Below, in pieces: positions 1 through 8,514 of a DNA stretch of 34,292 nt (position 1 is the first letter of the stretch; each line of letters begins with the position of its first letter). The notes under the pieces are model-generated. The model searched no databases, was not told the DNA's origin, and worked only from the letters and a program-made list of their open reading frames with translations. The translations under genes and the position numbers were made by a program. The stretch is from positions 1 through 34,292 of the forward strand of contig CAJMPZ010000020.1 in assembly GCA_905215445.1 (NCBI GenBank). Reading direction: 5' to 3'. The stretch comes from an uncultured bacterium (GTDB lineage Bacteria > Actinomycetota > Coriobacteriia > Coriobacteriales > Coriobacteriaceae).

Positions 1-61
1 CGTCACCAATTTCCCCGCGGGGGGAGTTTTCGAATCCGCCCGGGGGCACCAGAGAATTGTC

Positions 62-93
62 GAGCCCGGAACACCGCCACGGTGCCGGGCTCT
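62..93 (+). terminator. Hairpin, possible terminator of a plus-strand gene upstream of the window
   Basis: GAGCCCGG near 62 pairs with CCGGGCTC ending at 92, with an inner CACC/GGTG extension, and TTCTGGTT follows. It faces the terminator of the minus-strand pknB operon, so it may end a plus-strand transcription unit that enters from the left. The T-run is weak. Confidence 0.4.
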
Positions 94-110
94 TCTGGTT
101 CATGCCATGT

Positions 111-150
111 CAAAAACGAAGCGCCCGCTTGCTGGGGAAGCAAGCGGGCG
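111..150 (-). terminator. Intrinsic terminator of the pknB operon
   Basis: CGCCCGCTTGCT (122-133) and AGCAAGCGGGCG (139-150) form a perfect 12-bp stem with a 5-nt loop. Read on the minus strand the stem is followed by CTTCGTTTTTG, a good U-tract, about 55 nt after the pknB stop codon. This is a convincing Rho-independent terminator for the operon. Confidence 0.8.
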
Positions 151-204
151 TCTGTGAGCGAATATGTTTGCGGCGAGAGCCGTAATGAGCGGTGGGGTGG
201 CGAC

Positions 205-2166
205 TTAGTTGGTCGTACCGGAATCGCCGCCCGTGCCCGTGCCCGAACCCGAACCCGAGCCAGAAAGTGCAACCGTCAGCGTAATCGTGCTGTCGGTGGA
301 CTGCTTGCCGGTGGGGGAGACGCCCGTAACGGTGGCATCCTCGTTACCGCTCACGGGATTGCCGTTCTGGTCACAGAAGCCAATGTTATAGAAACCGGCG
401 TTGTTGAGCGCGGTAACGGCGGCGGAAATGCTCTTGCCGTATAGGTTGCCCGGGACGGAGGCCTTGCCGGACTTCTTGGCAATGACGACGGTAATCGTGG
501 CGCCGGGCTTCTGCTTGCCGCTGGGGTTCCAGCTGATCACGGTGCCCTCGGTAACCGAGTCGTTCTCCTGGTAGCTCACGTCGACGCCAAAACCTGCCAT
601 ATCGAGGGCGTTGCGCGCCTGGGCCTCGGTCATGTCGGTCAGGTCGGGGACGGACGTGGTATCCGGGCCGCTCGAGACCTTGTACGAGATGGTCGTGCCC
701 TTCTCGACTTCCTTACCGGGTTCGGTGCCCTGCTCAAAGACCTGGCCCTCATCGGCCTCGTTGGCCTCCTCGGAGGCGTTGCCCTTCAGGCCAACGCTTG
801 CCAGCGCGGCTTCTGCCTGGTCCTTGGTCAGGCCGACAAGCCGGGGAACCTCAACCTTCTCGGAGGGCTTGGGGCCCTTGGAGATTACCAGGTTCACCTT
901 GGTGCCCTTGGCCTTCTTGGTTTTGCCGTTGGGCGTCTGCTCGGCGACCTTGCCCTCGTCGATATCGTCGTTGTAGCTTTGGTCGATGGTGCCGACCTCG
1001 AGGCCGGCTTCCTTGATCTGCTCGACGGCAGTCTGCTGGTCCTTGCCCAGCACATCGGGCACGGTGACCTGCTCGCCGCCAAAGAGTCCTGTGGCAAAGG
1101 CCACCACGATACCGATGACGGCAACGGCTGCCACCACGGCGGCAATGATCTTGTTCTTGTTGGATTTGGGCTTTTCGACCTCGTAGGAGCCGGTGGAGCC
1201 CGAAACCGAGCTACGAGCGGTATTCTGGCCGCTCACGCCCGAGACGGGACGTACCATGGCGCGCGTCTGATCGGAAAGCTCGCGAGTCTTGGTGGCGCCC
1301 AGCTCACCGGGTGCACCGATGATGCGCGTGGGCTCCGAGATGTTGACGGCACGGCCCGACAGGTAGCTGTTGAGCACCTGACGCAGCTCGTCGGCGGTCT
1401 GGAAGCGGTTTGCCGGGTCCTTCTCCATGCACTTGAGGATGATGCGCTCAAGGTCGGCGTCGACACCGGAGTTGATCTGGCTCGGCGGAATAGGCAGCTC
1501 GTTGACCTGCTTGAGTGCGACCGAGATGGCGTCATCACCGTCAAAGGGCACGCGGCCGGTGGCGCACTCGTACATCACGACGCCCAGCGAGTAGATATCC
1601 GAGGTGGGGCCGAGGTCCTGACCACGGGTCTGCTCGGGACTGACGTAGTGGGCGGTTCCCAGCACGTTGTTGTCTTGCGTGAGGTGGCTGTTCTTGGCGC
1701 GCGCGATGCCAAAGTCCATCACCTTGATGTTGCCGTCGGGCAGCACCATGATGTTCTGCGGCTTGATGTCGCGGTGGATGATCTCGTGCTTGTGGGCGAC
1801 CGAAAGCGCGGAGCTGATCTGCGAGCCGATCTGGGCGACCTTCTTGGGGTCGAGGGCGCCGTGGCTCTTGATGCCGCTCTTAAGGTCGGTGCCGCGCAGG
1901 TACTCCATGACGATGTAATAGGTGTCGCCGTCCTTGCCCCAATCGTAGACGCCCACGATATAGGGGGAGGAGAGACCGGCTGCTGCCTGGGCCTCCTGCT
2001 TAAAGCGAGCGGCGAAGGTGGCGTCGCCGGCATACTGCGGCAGCATGATCTTGACGGCAACCGTGCGGTCGAGGACCTGATCCTGTGCGCGGTAGACGGT
2101 CGCCATACCGCCCGTTCCCACCTTATCCTTGAGGAGGTATCTTCCCCCGAGGACCCTCTGTTCCAT
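205..2166 (-). CDS. pknB: PknB-type Ser/Thr protein kinase with four PASTA repeats
   Basis: Membrane receptor kinase of 653 residues. In this family the PASTA stalk senses muropeptides or lipid II outside the cell, and the cytoplasmic kinase phosphorylates division and wall-synthesis proteins. Visible: Gly-rich loop GTGGMATV near residue 17, catalytic Lys39, HRD at 131-133, DFG at 151-153, an activation segment ending in SPEQ, one membrane span at about 338-362, four PASTA repeats at about 365-432, 434-500, 502-567 and 568-635, and a Ser/Gly-rich tail. The ATG at 2166 is preferred over an upstream one at 2181 because AGGAG sits 5 nt before it. It is the last gene of the operon, 132 nt after the FtsW-PBP fusion, so it may have its own promoter, though none is obvious. 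The identification is secure. Confidence 0.95.
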   Translation of the reverse strand: MEQRVLGGRYLLKDKVGTGGMATVYRAQDQVLDRTVAVKIMLPQYAGDATFAARFKQEAQAAAGLSSPYIVGVYDWGKDGDTYYIVMEYLRGTDLKSGIKSHGALDPKKVAQIGSQISSALSVAHKHEIIHRDIKPQNIMVLPDGNIKVMDFGIARAKNSHLTQDNNVLGTAHYVSPEQTRGQDLGPTSDIYSLGVVMYECATGRVPFDGDDAISVALKQVNELPIPPSQINSGVDADLERIILKCMEKDPANRFQTADELRQVLNSYLSGRAVNISEPTRIIGAPGELGATKTRELSDQTRAMVRPVSGVSGQNTARSSVSGSTGSYEVEKPKSNKNKIIAAVVAAVAVIGIVVAFATGLFGGEQVTVPDVLGKDQQTAVEQIKEAGLEVGTIDQSYNDDIDEGKVAEQTPNGKTKKAKGTKVNLVISKGPKPSEKVEVPRLVGLTKDQAEAALASVGLKGNASEEANEADEGQVFEQGTEPGKEVEKGTTISYKVSSGPDTTSVPDLTDMTEAQARNALDMAGFGVDVSYQENDSVTEGTVISWNPSGKQKPGATITVVIAKKSGKASVPGNLYGKSISAAVTALNNAGFYNIGFCDQNGNPVSGNEDATVTGVSPTGKQSTDSTITLTVALSGSGSGSGTGTGGDSGTTN

Positions 2167-2298
2167 TCCTGCTCCTAACATAACTATTCGCTCAACGATG
2201 TGTGTAGTACCAAATGTGTGGCCGCTGGGGCCGTGTGGCGCGTAGCCGCTAGCTCATCGGCCGTGGCGCGTCCCAAGTATCCGCTTTGATCACGGGCA

Positions 2299-5169
2299 TC
2301 ACGCCCCCTGTGCGGCGAGCGCCGCGGTCAGGACGATACCGGCAATCTTAGCCGCCTTGACGTCGTGTTTGTCGTAATCCTCCAGGGCCACCGAGATGGC
2401 AACCGTGGGTGAATCGTAAGGTGCAAAGCCAACAAACGTAGAGTTGACGTTGGTGCCGCCGGTCTCGGGCGAACCGGTCTTGCCGGCAACCTTGACGCCC
2501 GGAATCTGGGCATCGGTGCCGGTACCGGACTGGACGACGGCGAGCATGGCCTGCTTGACCTGGTCGGCCGTGGCAGAGCTGACAGCCTGGCCCAGAGAGC
2601 GGGACTGCGTGGTCTTAACCACGGTTCCGTCCGGGGCGAGTATCTGGGACACAAAGAACGGGTCCATGACCACGCCGCTGTTGGCGATAGCGGCGGCGAT
2701 CACGCAACTCTGCATAACGGTGGTCTGCGGGCCAGGCGTGTGGTCCATGCCGACGGGCTGGCCGGCGCCTGCCCAAGCGGTCTCCCACTCGGTCATAAGC
2801 GACGGGTCGGCCATGATGGAGGCGGCGGAGGTCAGATCTTGGCCGAGCTTTTGGCCGTAGCCAAAGGCGTTGGCAAACTGGACGAGCGAGCTGGCGCCAA
2901 TCTCGTTGGCCACCTGGCCAAAGACGACGTTGGACGACACGGCGAAGGCCTGCTGCAGGCTGATGGTGCCGTAGCTTTCGTTGGCATAGTTGGTGACCGG
3001 CGCGTTGCCGATGTCCATGGAGCCGGGCGCCTGGTAGGTGCTGGTAAGGCTGGCGGTGCCGGTCTCGAGTGCCGCGGAGAGCGTGACGACCTTAAAGGTC
3101 GAGCCCGGGGTGTACAGTGCGTCCATGGCACGGTTGTACATGGAGCCGTCCTCGCCGCCGCCCGACTGGAGCAGCGCATCGATGTTGGTGTTGTCGTAGG
3201 TGGGCGAGCTCGCGCACGCAAGGACCGCACCGGTGCGCGGATCCATGACCACCACAGCGCCCTTAAAGCCCTTGAGCGCCTGCTCGGCAGCCGTCTGGAT
3301 GCGCGAGTCGATGGTGAGCTTGGCGGTATTGCCCGGCTGGGTCTGCCCCGCGAGCGACGCGATGGCGTTGTTCCAGCTGGAGTAATCCTTGGAGCCGGTG
3401 AGCGTGTCGTTCATGACGCTCTCGATGCCAGCGGTGCCATACTGCTGGCTCACGTAGCCCACCACGTGCGCGGCCATATTGCCGTTGGGGTAGGAGCGGG
3501 CGTAGGTGCCGTCCTCCTGCTGCAGCGACTCGGCCAGCGTCACGCCGTCGGACGTGATGATGGAGCCACGCTGGATGTACTTGGAGCGGGCGATGGTGTG
3601 GTTGTTGGTCGGCATGTCCTGGTAGTCCTTCGCCTTGATGACCTGGACATAGGTGAGGTTGCCGATAAGGATGGCGAACAGCGCCGTGAAGGCAAGCACG
3701 GCACGAGTCAGACGGTTGGCAAGTGCCACGCGGCCGAGCACGCCGGACTCGGGCGTGTCGAGCAGGCGACGACGCATGCGAGAACCCGCGGAGCGGTTAC
3801 CGACGCTGTAGGAAGGTGCGTTGGCAAAACGCGTACCGGTCGGGGCAGCGGCGGATGCGACCTGGTCATCGGTGATGGCGGCCATGGTGCCGGTGCCGGT
3901 GAGCTCTGCTTCGCGTCCGGTTGCCTCGTCGCCGGCGCGCAGCAGCAGCGCGACGATGATAAAGCTCGCCAGCAGCGAGGAGCCGCCCTGGCTCATAAAG
4001 GGCAGGGTGACGCCGGTCAGCGGGATCAGGCGGGTTACGCCGCCAACGATTAAGAATGCCTGGAAGCTGATGGCCGCCGTAAGGCCGGTCGCGCTAAAGG
4101 CGGCAAGGTCGGACTTGGCGCGGGCTGCCGTGGTGAGGCCACGCACGGCAAAAAGCATAAACAGGATGAGCACGGCGCCGCCGCCCAAAAGGCCCATTTC
4201 CTCGCCGATAGCCGAGAAGATAAAGTCGGACTCGACGACGGGGATGTTGTTTGCCATGCCGTTGCCAATGCCGACGCCAACCAGGCCACCGTCAGCCAGC
4301 GAGTAAAGTGACTGTACGATCTGGTAGCCCTGGCCCTGGGCGTCCTTAAACGGATCGACCCAGACCTGAAAGCGCACCTGCACGTGCGACAGGAACTTGT
4401 AGGCGCCCACGGCTCCAACGGCCAGCAGCGCAAGGCCGATGATGACGTACGAAAAGCGTCCCGTGGCAACATAGAGCATCAGCAAGAAGATGGTGTAGAA
4501 CAGGACGGCCGAGCCCAGGTCGCGTTCGAAGACGACGATGAGCAGGCACACGCCCCACACGGCAAACAGCGGCAGCAGCAGGCGGAAGCGCGGAATCTTA
4601 AGGCCCAGGATCTTGCGGTTGGAGATGGAAAGCAGCTCGCGGTTCTCGGCCAGATAGCCTGCCAGGAACAGGACGATGAAGACCTTGGCGAACTCGCCGG
4701 GCTGGATGGTGAAGCCCGCGATGCGAATCCACAGCTTGGAGCCCGAAATCGTGGTGCCGATAAAGATCGGCAGCATCAGCAGGATGATGCCGATAATGCC
4801 AAAGGTGTACTTGTAGCGCATGACCACGTCGAGGTTCTTGACCAGTGCGAGCGTTCCCACCATGAGCGCCACCGAGACAAACAAGATGATGAGCTGCGAG
4901 ATGGCGAGGTCGGGGGCTAGGCGCGTCACGAATGTGATGCCGATGCCCGAGAGCACAAAGACGATGGGTAGGATGGCGGGATCGGCGCCGGGCGCCAGGA
5001 TGCGCACGGCGATATGCGCCGCGGCGAAGGCGGCGAACAGGCCGATCGGCACGGCGAGCGTCTCAAAGGAAATCGTGGCACCCGCGGTGAGCACGTACAT
5101 CGCATAGAGCAGGATGACGGGGAACGCCGAGGCGATGAGCAAGAGCAGTTCGGTGTTGCGGCGACTCAT
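2299..5169 (-). CDS. FtsW/RodA-family glycosyltransferase fused to a class B penicillin-binding protein
   Basis: One uninterrupted 956-residue frame carries two enzymes that are normally separate partners. Residues about 1-415 are a multi-span SEDS protein (FtsW/RodA type, lipid II polymerase) with the FERDLGS motif whose Asp217 aligns with the catalytic Asp of RodA, and the late PFMSQGGSS motif. After a hydrophilic linker (about 415-480) comes one membrane span (about 488-505) and a class B PBP with STFK (Ser690 nucleophile, Lys693), SSN (745-747) and KTG (897-899). The product should polymerise and cross-link peptidoglycan in one polypeptide. The ATG at 5169 has GGGAG 8 nt upstream; a longer frame reaching 5295 runs back into the phosphatase gene and is not used. 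It lies 16 nt after the phosphatase gene, upstream of pknB. In many actinobacteria the same position holds separate rodA/ftsW and pbpA genes. Confidence 0.93.
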   Translation of the reverse strand: MSRRNTELLLLIASAFPVILLYAMYVLTAGATISFETLAVPIGLFAAFAAAHIAVRILAPGADPAILPIVFVLSGIGITFVTRLAPDLAISQLIILFVSVALMVGTLALVKNLDVVMRYKYTFGIIGIILLMLPIFIGTTISGSKLWIRIAGFTIQPGEFAKVFIVLFLAGYLAENRELLSISNRKILGLKIPRFRLLLPLFAVWGVCLLIVVFERDLGSAVLFYTIFLLMLYVATGRFSYVIIGLALLAVGAVGAYKFLSHVQVRFQVWVDPFKDAQGQGYQIVQSLYSLADGGLVGVGIGNGMANNIPVVESDFIFSAIGEEMGLLGGGAVLILFMLFAVRGLTTAARAKSDLAAFSATGLTAAISFQAFLIVGGVTRLIPLTGVTLPFMSQGGSSLLASFIIVALLLRAGDEATGREAELTGTGTMAAITDDQVASAAAPTGTRFANAPSYSVGNRSAGSRMRRRLLDTPESGVLGRVALANRLTRAVLAFTALFAILIGNLTYVQVIKAKDYQDMPTNNHTIARSKYIQRGSIITSDGVTLAESLQQEDGTYARSYPNGNMAAHVVGYVSQQYGTAGIESVMNDTLTGSKDYSSWNNAIASLAGQTQPGNTAKLTIDSRIQTAAEQALKGFKGAVVVMDPRTGAVLACASSPTYDNTNIDALLQSGGGEDGSMYNRAMDALYTPGSTFKVVTLSAALETGTASLTSTYQAPGSMDIGNAPVTNYANESYGTISLQQAFAVSSNVVFGQVANEIGASSLVQFANAFGYGQKLGQDLTSAASIMADPSLMTEWETAWAGAGQPVGMDHTPGPQTTVMQSCVIAAAIANSGVVMDPFFVSQILAPDGTVVKTTQSRSLGQAVSSATADQVKQAMLAVVQSGTGTDAQIPGVKVAGKTGSPETGGTNVNSTFVGFAPYDSPTVAISVALEDYDKHDVKAAKIAGIVLTAALAAQGA

Positions 5170-5185
5170 AAGCGGCACTCCCTTT

Positions 5186-7084
5186 CTAATTCTTATCGGA
5201 GGCTTCGGCCTCGGCTGACTGTTCGGCGGTTTTCTCGGAATCTGACTCGGAGTTGGATTCCTGATCGGTGTTGTCGCGAATCGTTTGCGCGTCAATCACC
5301 TGACGGGTCTGCTCCTCGTCAATCTGATGGCGGTACTTGGAAATGGTGTCCTGCGCATCGTCGACACTCGTTTGCGGAATGCCTGCCTTCAGGCGGTTTT
5401 GCGTGTCTTCGGGCAGGTCGGACAGTTTGATGCTGGTTTCGCTCTCGAGCCAGTGGAGCTCGACCCCGAGAGTCTTGCCGGGCAGGCCGCGCCAGACGGC
5501 GACATTGCCGTGGTAGGTTCCCAAGTAATAGGAGCCGGTGATGCCCGTGTATGCCCAGATGCCTGCTACCAGCACAAAGACAAGGGCCACGATGGCGGCG
5601 ATGGTGACATTGCGGCGTCGGACGCGTTTTGCCTCGCGCATGACGCCGTCGTCGACCAGGTCGACGACCACCACGGTCACATTGTCGTGGCCGCCGGCGG
5701 CGAGCGCCGCGTCCACCAGGTTGTCGACACAGATCTGTGCGGTCGAGGACTGCGTAGCGATATTCTCGATATCGCTATCGGGAATCATGCTCGAAAGACC
5801 GTCGGAGCACAGAATCAGGCGGTCGCCTTCCTCGATGTGCAGGGTAAAGTGGTCGGCATACATGGCGGGATCCGAGCCCAGCGCGCGGGTGATGACCGAG
5901 CGGTTGGGGTGGACGCGGGCCTCGTCAGCCGTAATCTCGCCAGCATCCACGAGCTCCTCCACGTAGGAGTGGTCGCGGGTCACGCGGATGAGCGTACCCT
6001 CGTGGAGCAAGTAGGCGCGCGAGTCGCCCACGTGGGCGATGGCGAGCGTGTCGTTTTCGATGTAGGCGCAGGTGGCCGTGCATCCCATGCCGGGTTTGCC
6101 CAGGCCGTTGAGGGCGGCCTCGATCACGGCGGCGTTGGCGGCCTCAACGGCTGCGGCCAGGCGCGCGGCGTCGGCGGACTGCGGCGCCGTCTTGGCGATG
6201 GTCTCGACGGCGATGGAGGATGCCACCTCGCCGGCGGCGTGTCCTCCCATGCCGTCGCACACGCAAAAGAGCGGCGACTGCACCAGATAGGAGTCCTCAT
6301 TATGCGGGCGTACACATCCGACGTCGGAGCGGGCGCCCCACATAAGCTGCGTGGTGGTGCCGGCGTCGTAGGTCGAGTCGGTCTCGATGCGCTCGTCGGT
6401 CAGCGGCTCAAAGCTCATGGTCGAGCCGGGATCTTTGAGCTTTGCCTCCACGGCGGCGACATCGATCTCGGCGGTGTCGCCGGGGGAGACGGTGTCGGCA
6501 TCGTTGCCCGACTTGGCGTCGGAGATGTCCGGAAGGTTGAGATCTTCGGTTGCGCGGTCGGCGGGATCGCCGTCCTGCTGCTGCTCGACAGCCGTCGGCT
6601 CGGGTGTCGAAAAGTGCGACGGCGCGGGCATGCTCTGGGGTTGAGCAGAGGGCTCGGGAGCTGCGGCGGGCGCGGCAACGGGCTGTTCGACTTCGGCAGG
6701 CGTTGCGGACGCGGGTGCCGCCTCGCTTGCCGGGGCGACGGGGAATACCGGTGCGGCAGGCTCGGGGGCTGCAAACACGGCAGCGCTCTCGTTCATCGCC
6801 TCGGCGACGGGCTCGGCAAAGTGAGCCGGCGCGGGCGTTGCCTCCGGTTCTGCGGGCTGCTCGGCAGCGTGCGCGCCGATGGGGGCATCGAGCCGCTCGG
6901 TGTCGGCGTCCTCGTCATCGGCGAGCGCCGGATATTCTTGAGTTACATGCGAAAGAGGCAGGGAGAACACGGTGTCCTCGGGCTTCACGGTCGCAGGGCG
7001 CGCCGGAGCGGCATGAGCCGGCGCGGCTGCGGGGGCAGTCGGCGTCTCGGGCATGGTTGCGGACTTGTTCTCCTCGTCGATCAT
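5186..7084 (-). CDS. pstP: PP2C-family Ser/Thr protein phosphatase, membrane-anchored, with long Pro/Ala N-terminal extension
   Basis: Metal-dependent phosphatase of 632 residues that should reverse phosphorylation by the operon's kinases. The catalytic domain spans about 246-478 with the usual metal-binding set: HNED (261-264), CDGMGGH (276-282), HVGDSR (351-356), SDG (427-429) and GGHDN (464-468). One membrane span follows at about 492-512, then an extracytoplasmic tail of about 120 residues ending in a Ser/Glu-rich stretch. Unusual is a low-complexity extension of about 245 residues before the catalytic domain, rich in Pro, Ala and Glu, with two similar motifs around PAHFAEP and PSHFSTP. 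Typical PstP/Stp proteins start at the catalytic domain. The start overlaps the FhaB-like stop codon (ATGA), so translation is probably coupled. Confidence 0.93.
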   Translation of the reverse strand: MIDEENKSATMPETPTAPAAAPAHAAPARPATVKPEDTVFSLPLSHVTQEYPALADDEDADTERLDAPIGAHAAEQPAEPEATPAPAHFAEPVAEAMNESAAVFAAPEPAAPVFPVAPASEAAPASATPAEVEQPVAAPAAAPEPSAQPQSMPAPSHFSTPEPTAVEQQQDGDPADRATEDLNLPDISDAKSGNDADTVSPGDTAEIDVAAVEAKLKDPGSTMSFEPLTDERIETDSTYDAGTTTQLMWGARSDVGCVRPHNEDSYLVQSPLFCVCDGMGGHAAGEVASSIAVETIAKTAPQSADAARLAAAVEAANAAVIEAALNGLGKPGMGCTATCAYIENDTLAIAHVGDSRAYLLHEGTLIRVTRDHSYVEELVDAGEITADEARVHPNRSVITRALGSDPAMYADHFTLHIEEGDRLILCSDGLSSMIPDSDIENIATQSSTAQICVDNLVDAALAAGGHDNVTVVVVDLVDDGVMREAKRVRRRNVTIAAIVALVFVLVAGIWAYTGITGSYYLGTYHGNVAVWRGLPGKTLGVELHWLESETSIKLSDLPEDTQNRLKAGIPQTSVDDAQDTISKYRHQIDEEQTRQVIDAQTIRDNTDQESNSESDSEKTAEQSAEAEASDKN

Positions 7085-7497
7085 CGACGGTTCACCTTCA
7101 TGACCACGTCGCCAATCTGGACCTCGTCACCCTCGCGCAGCGTTGCGGGCTCCACCAGCTGACGGCCGTTAACGAGCGTGCCGTTCAGCGAGTTGAGGTC
7201 TTCGATGATGAGTGCCGGGCCCTGTAGCGAAAAGCGTGCGTGCGAGGCCGAGACAAACGGTTCGTTGATGCAGATGTCCGAGGACGGCGAGCGGCCCACG
7301 ATGACGGGGCCGAGCATGTCTACATGGATGCCACGGATGCCGCGCGGACCCTTGTCCACATCGATCGTCCAGATAGCGGAGTCGCGGCGCTGGCCGCGTA
7401 CGAGTCCCACGCCGGTTTTCATGACGGCGAACAGGAAGATGTAGAGCAAGGCGACCAGGACGATGCGGCCTGCAAAAAGGACGATATCGATGTTCAT
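7081..7497 (-). CDS. fhaB: FhaB-like membrane-anchored FHA-domain protein
   Basis: A 138-residue protein with one N-terminal membrane span (about residues 6-28) and a C-terminal FHA domain (about 66-133), which binds phosphothreonine. FHA hallmarks are GRSPSSDI, the SxxHA motif (SASHARF) and NSLNGT. The size and arrangement match FhaB/FipA, which links PknB-type kinases to division proteins in actinobacteria. The gene lies between the FhaA-like gene (6-nt gap) and the phosphatase gene (4-nt overlap). It is probably a phospho-dependent adaptor at the membrane, judged from family and position. Confidence 0.9.
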   Translation of the reverse strand: MNIDIVLFAGRIVLVALLYIFLFAVMKTGVGLVRGQRRDSAIWTIDVDKGPRGIRGIHVDMLGPVIVGRSPSSDICINEPFVSASHARFSLQGPALIIEDLNSLNGTLVNGRQLVEPATLREGDEVQIGDVVMKVNRR

Positions 7498-7503
7498 AAG
7501 CGA

Positions 7504-8514
7504 CTATCCCCTAAATTCAAAGGTGCTTAGGCCAAACGTCAGCAGGTCGCCGTTGCGCAGCGGGCAGCGCGTGATGCGGCGGTTGTTGACGAGCGTGCCG
7601 TTGGTGGAATTGAGGTCCTCGATCGACCAGTCCGAACCGGTAAAGGTGAGCTGAGCGTGACGGCGCGACACGTTGGGGTCGCGTAGGGCTATGTCCGAAA
7701 CCGAACGCTCGCGACCGATGGTCACCTGCGCGGAAGTGATGCTGTGGGTCTCGCCGCTCACGACGTCGACGAGCTGGGCGAGCGGGCGCTGCGGGGCGCG
7801 GGTGCTCGCCATGTTAGAGGCAATACCGGCCGCGGCGCCAAGGCCCACGGCGGCGCCGGTCGCGGCGGCTCCGCCCATACCGGCGAGGGCGTCACGAGAG
7901 ACGGTTTGCGGCACGGGGATGGGCGCGGCGGCGGGGTCGGGGACATTGGGCGCAAAGGGATCGGCCACGGCGAGCGGGTCGGGAGCGGCGGCGCGGGGTG
8001 CCGGCTGCTGGGGCATGGCGGCGGGGCGCTGTTGCTGCGGAGCGGCGAATTGCTGCTTGCCGGCGCGGGGAGCGCTTGCGGCGCGGCTTGCTGCCGAGTT
8101 GTTCTGGCCCAGGCCATTCTGGTAGGCGCGCTCTTCCTCGTACAGACGACCGAGCGTGGGGGCGTCGACGTTCTCGGCAAAGACCGAAAACTTACCGGCA
8201 CGCAGCTGCGGATCGATCATAAAGCGCACGAGGGGCTCGCCGACAAAGACATAGCGGCGCTTTTCGGCCTGCGCTTTCACAAACTCGCGGACCTCGCGCG
8301 AAAGCTCGGGGTAGAACGGGGCGAGCATGGGATCGTCGTCGGCGGCGATCAGGATGGTATAGAGTGCCGGCGCCGTGTTGACGCCGTTAATCACCAGAGT
8401 CTGATCCTCCATGTCGCGAGCGGCCTGCTTGGCAAGCTTCTTAAAGGAGAACGGGGCACGGGTGGCACCGAAGATGCCGGCCACGTGGTCCTCGAAGATG
8501 TTCAGGAAGTTCAC
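7504..8514 (-). CDS. fhaA: FhaA-like protein: DUF3662 domain plus C-terminal FHA domain
   Basis: A 336-residue protein. Residues about 1-125 match the FhaA N-terminal domain (DUF3662 type), then a Pro/Ala/Gln-rich linker with an Ala/Gly-rich stretch (about 126-245), then an FHA domain (about 250-336) with the hallmarks IGRE, SRRHA and NSTNGT. In actinobacteria FhaA binds phosphorylated kinases and the pseudokinase MviN to control wall precursor flux. The start is GTG at 8514, overlapping the stop of the upstream kinase gene as GTGA. It should act in the cytoplasm as a phosphothreonine reader. Confidence 0.9.
   Translation of the reverse strand: MNFLNIFEDHVAGIFGATRAPFSFKKLAKQAARDMEDQTLVINGVNTAPALYTILIAADDDPMLAPFYPELSREVREFVKAQAEKRRYVFVGEPLVRFMIDPQLRAGKFSVFAENVDAPTLGRLYEEERAYQNGLGQNNSAASRAASAPRAGKQQFAAPQQQRPAAMPQQPAPRAAAPDPLAVADPFAPNVPDPAAAPIPVPQTVSRDALAGMGGAAATGAAVGLGAAAGIASNMASTRAPQRPLAQLVDVVSGETHSITSAQVTIGRERSVSDIALRDPNVSRRHAQLTFTGSDWSIEDLNSTNGTLVNNRRITRCPLRNGDLLTFGLSTFEFRG

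Noticed and set aside
1..52. 3' end of a tRNA or tmRNA on the plus strand (TTCGAATCC and a GGCACCA end)
   Set aside because: It is followed by a hairpin as an RNA gene would be, but the T-stem does not pair properly around the TTCGAAT loop and the rest lies outside the window. It cannot be supported from 52 bases.
979..2178. Plus-strand open frame of 399 codons opposite pknB, and similar ones opposite the FtsW-PBP and phosphatase genes
   Set aside because: They mirror well-supported genes and have no ribosome site or family features.
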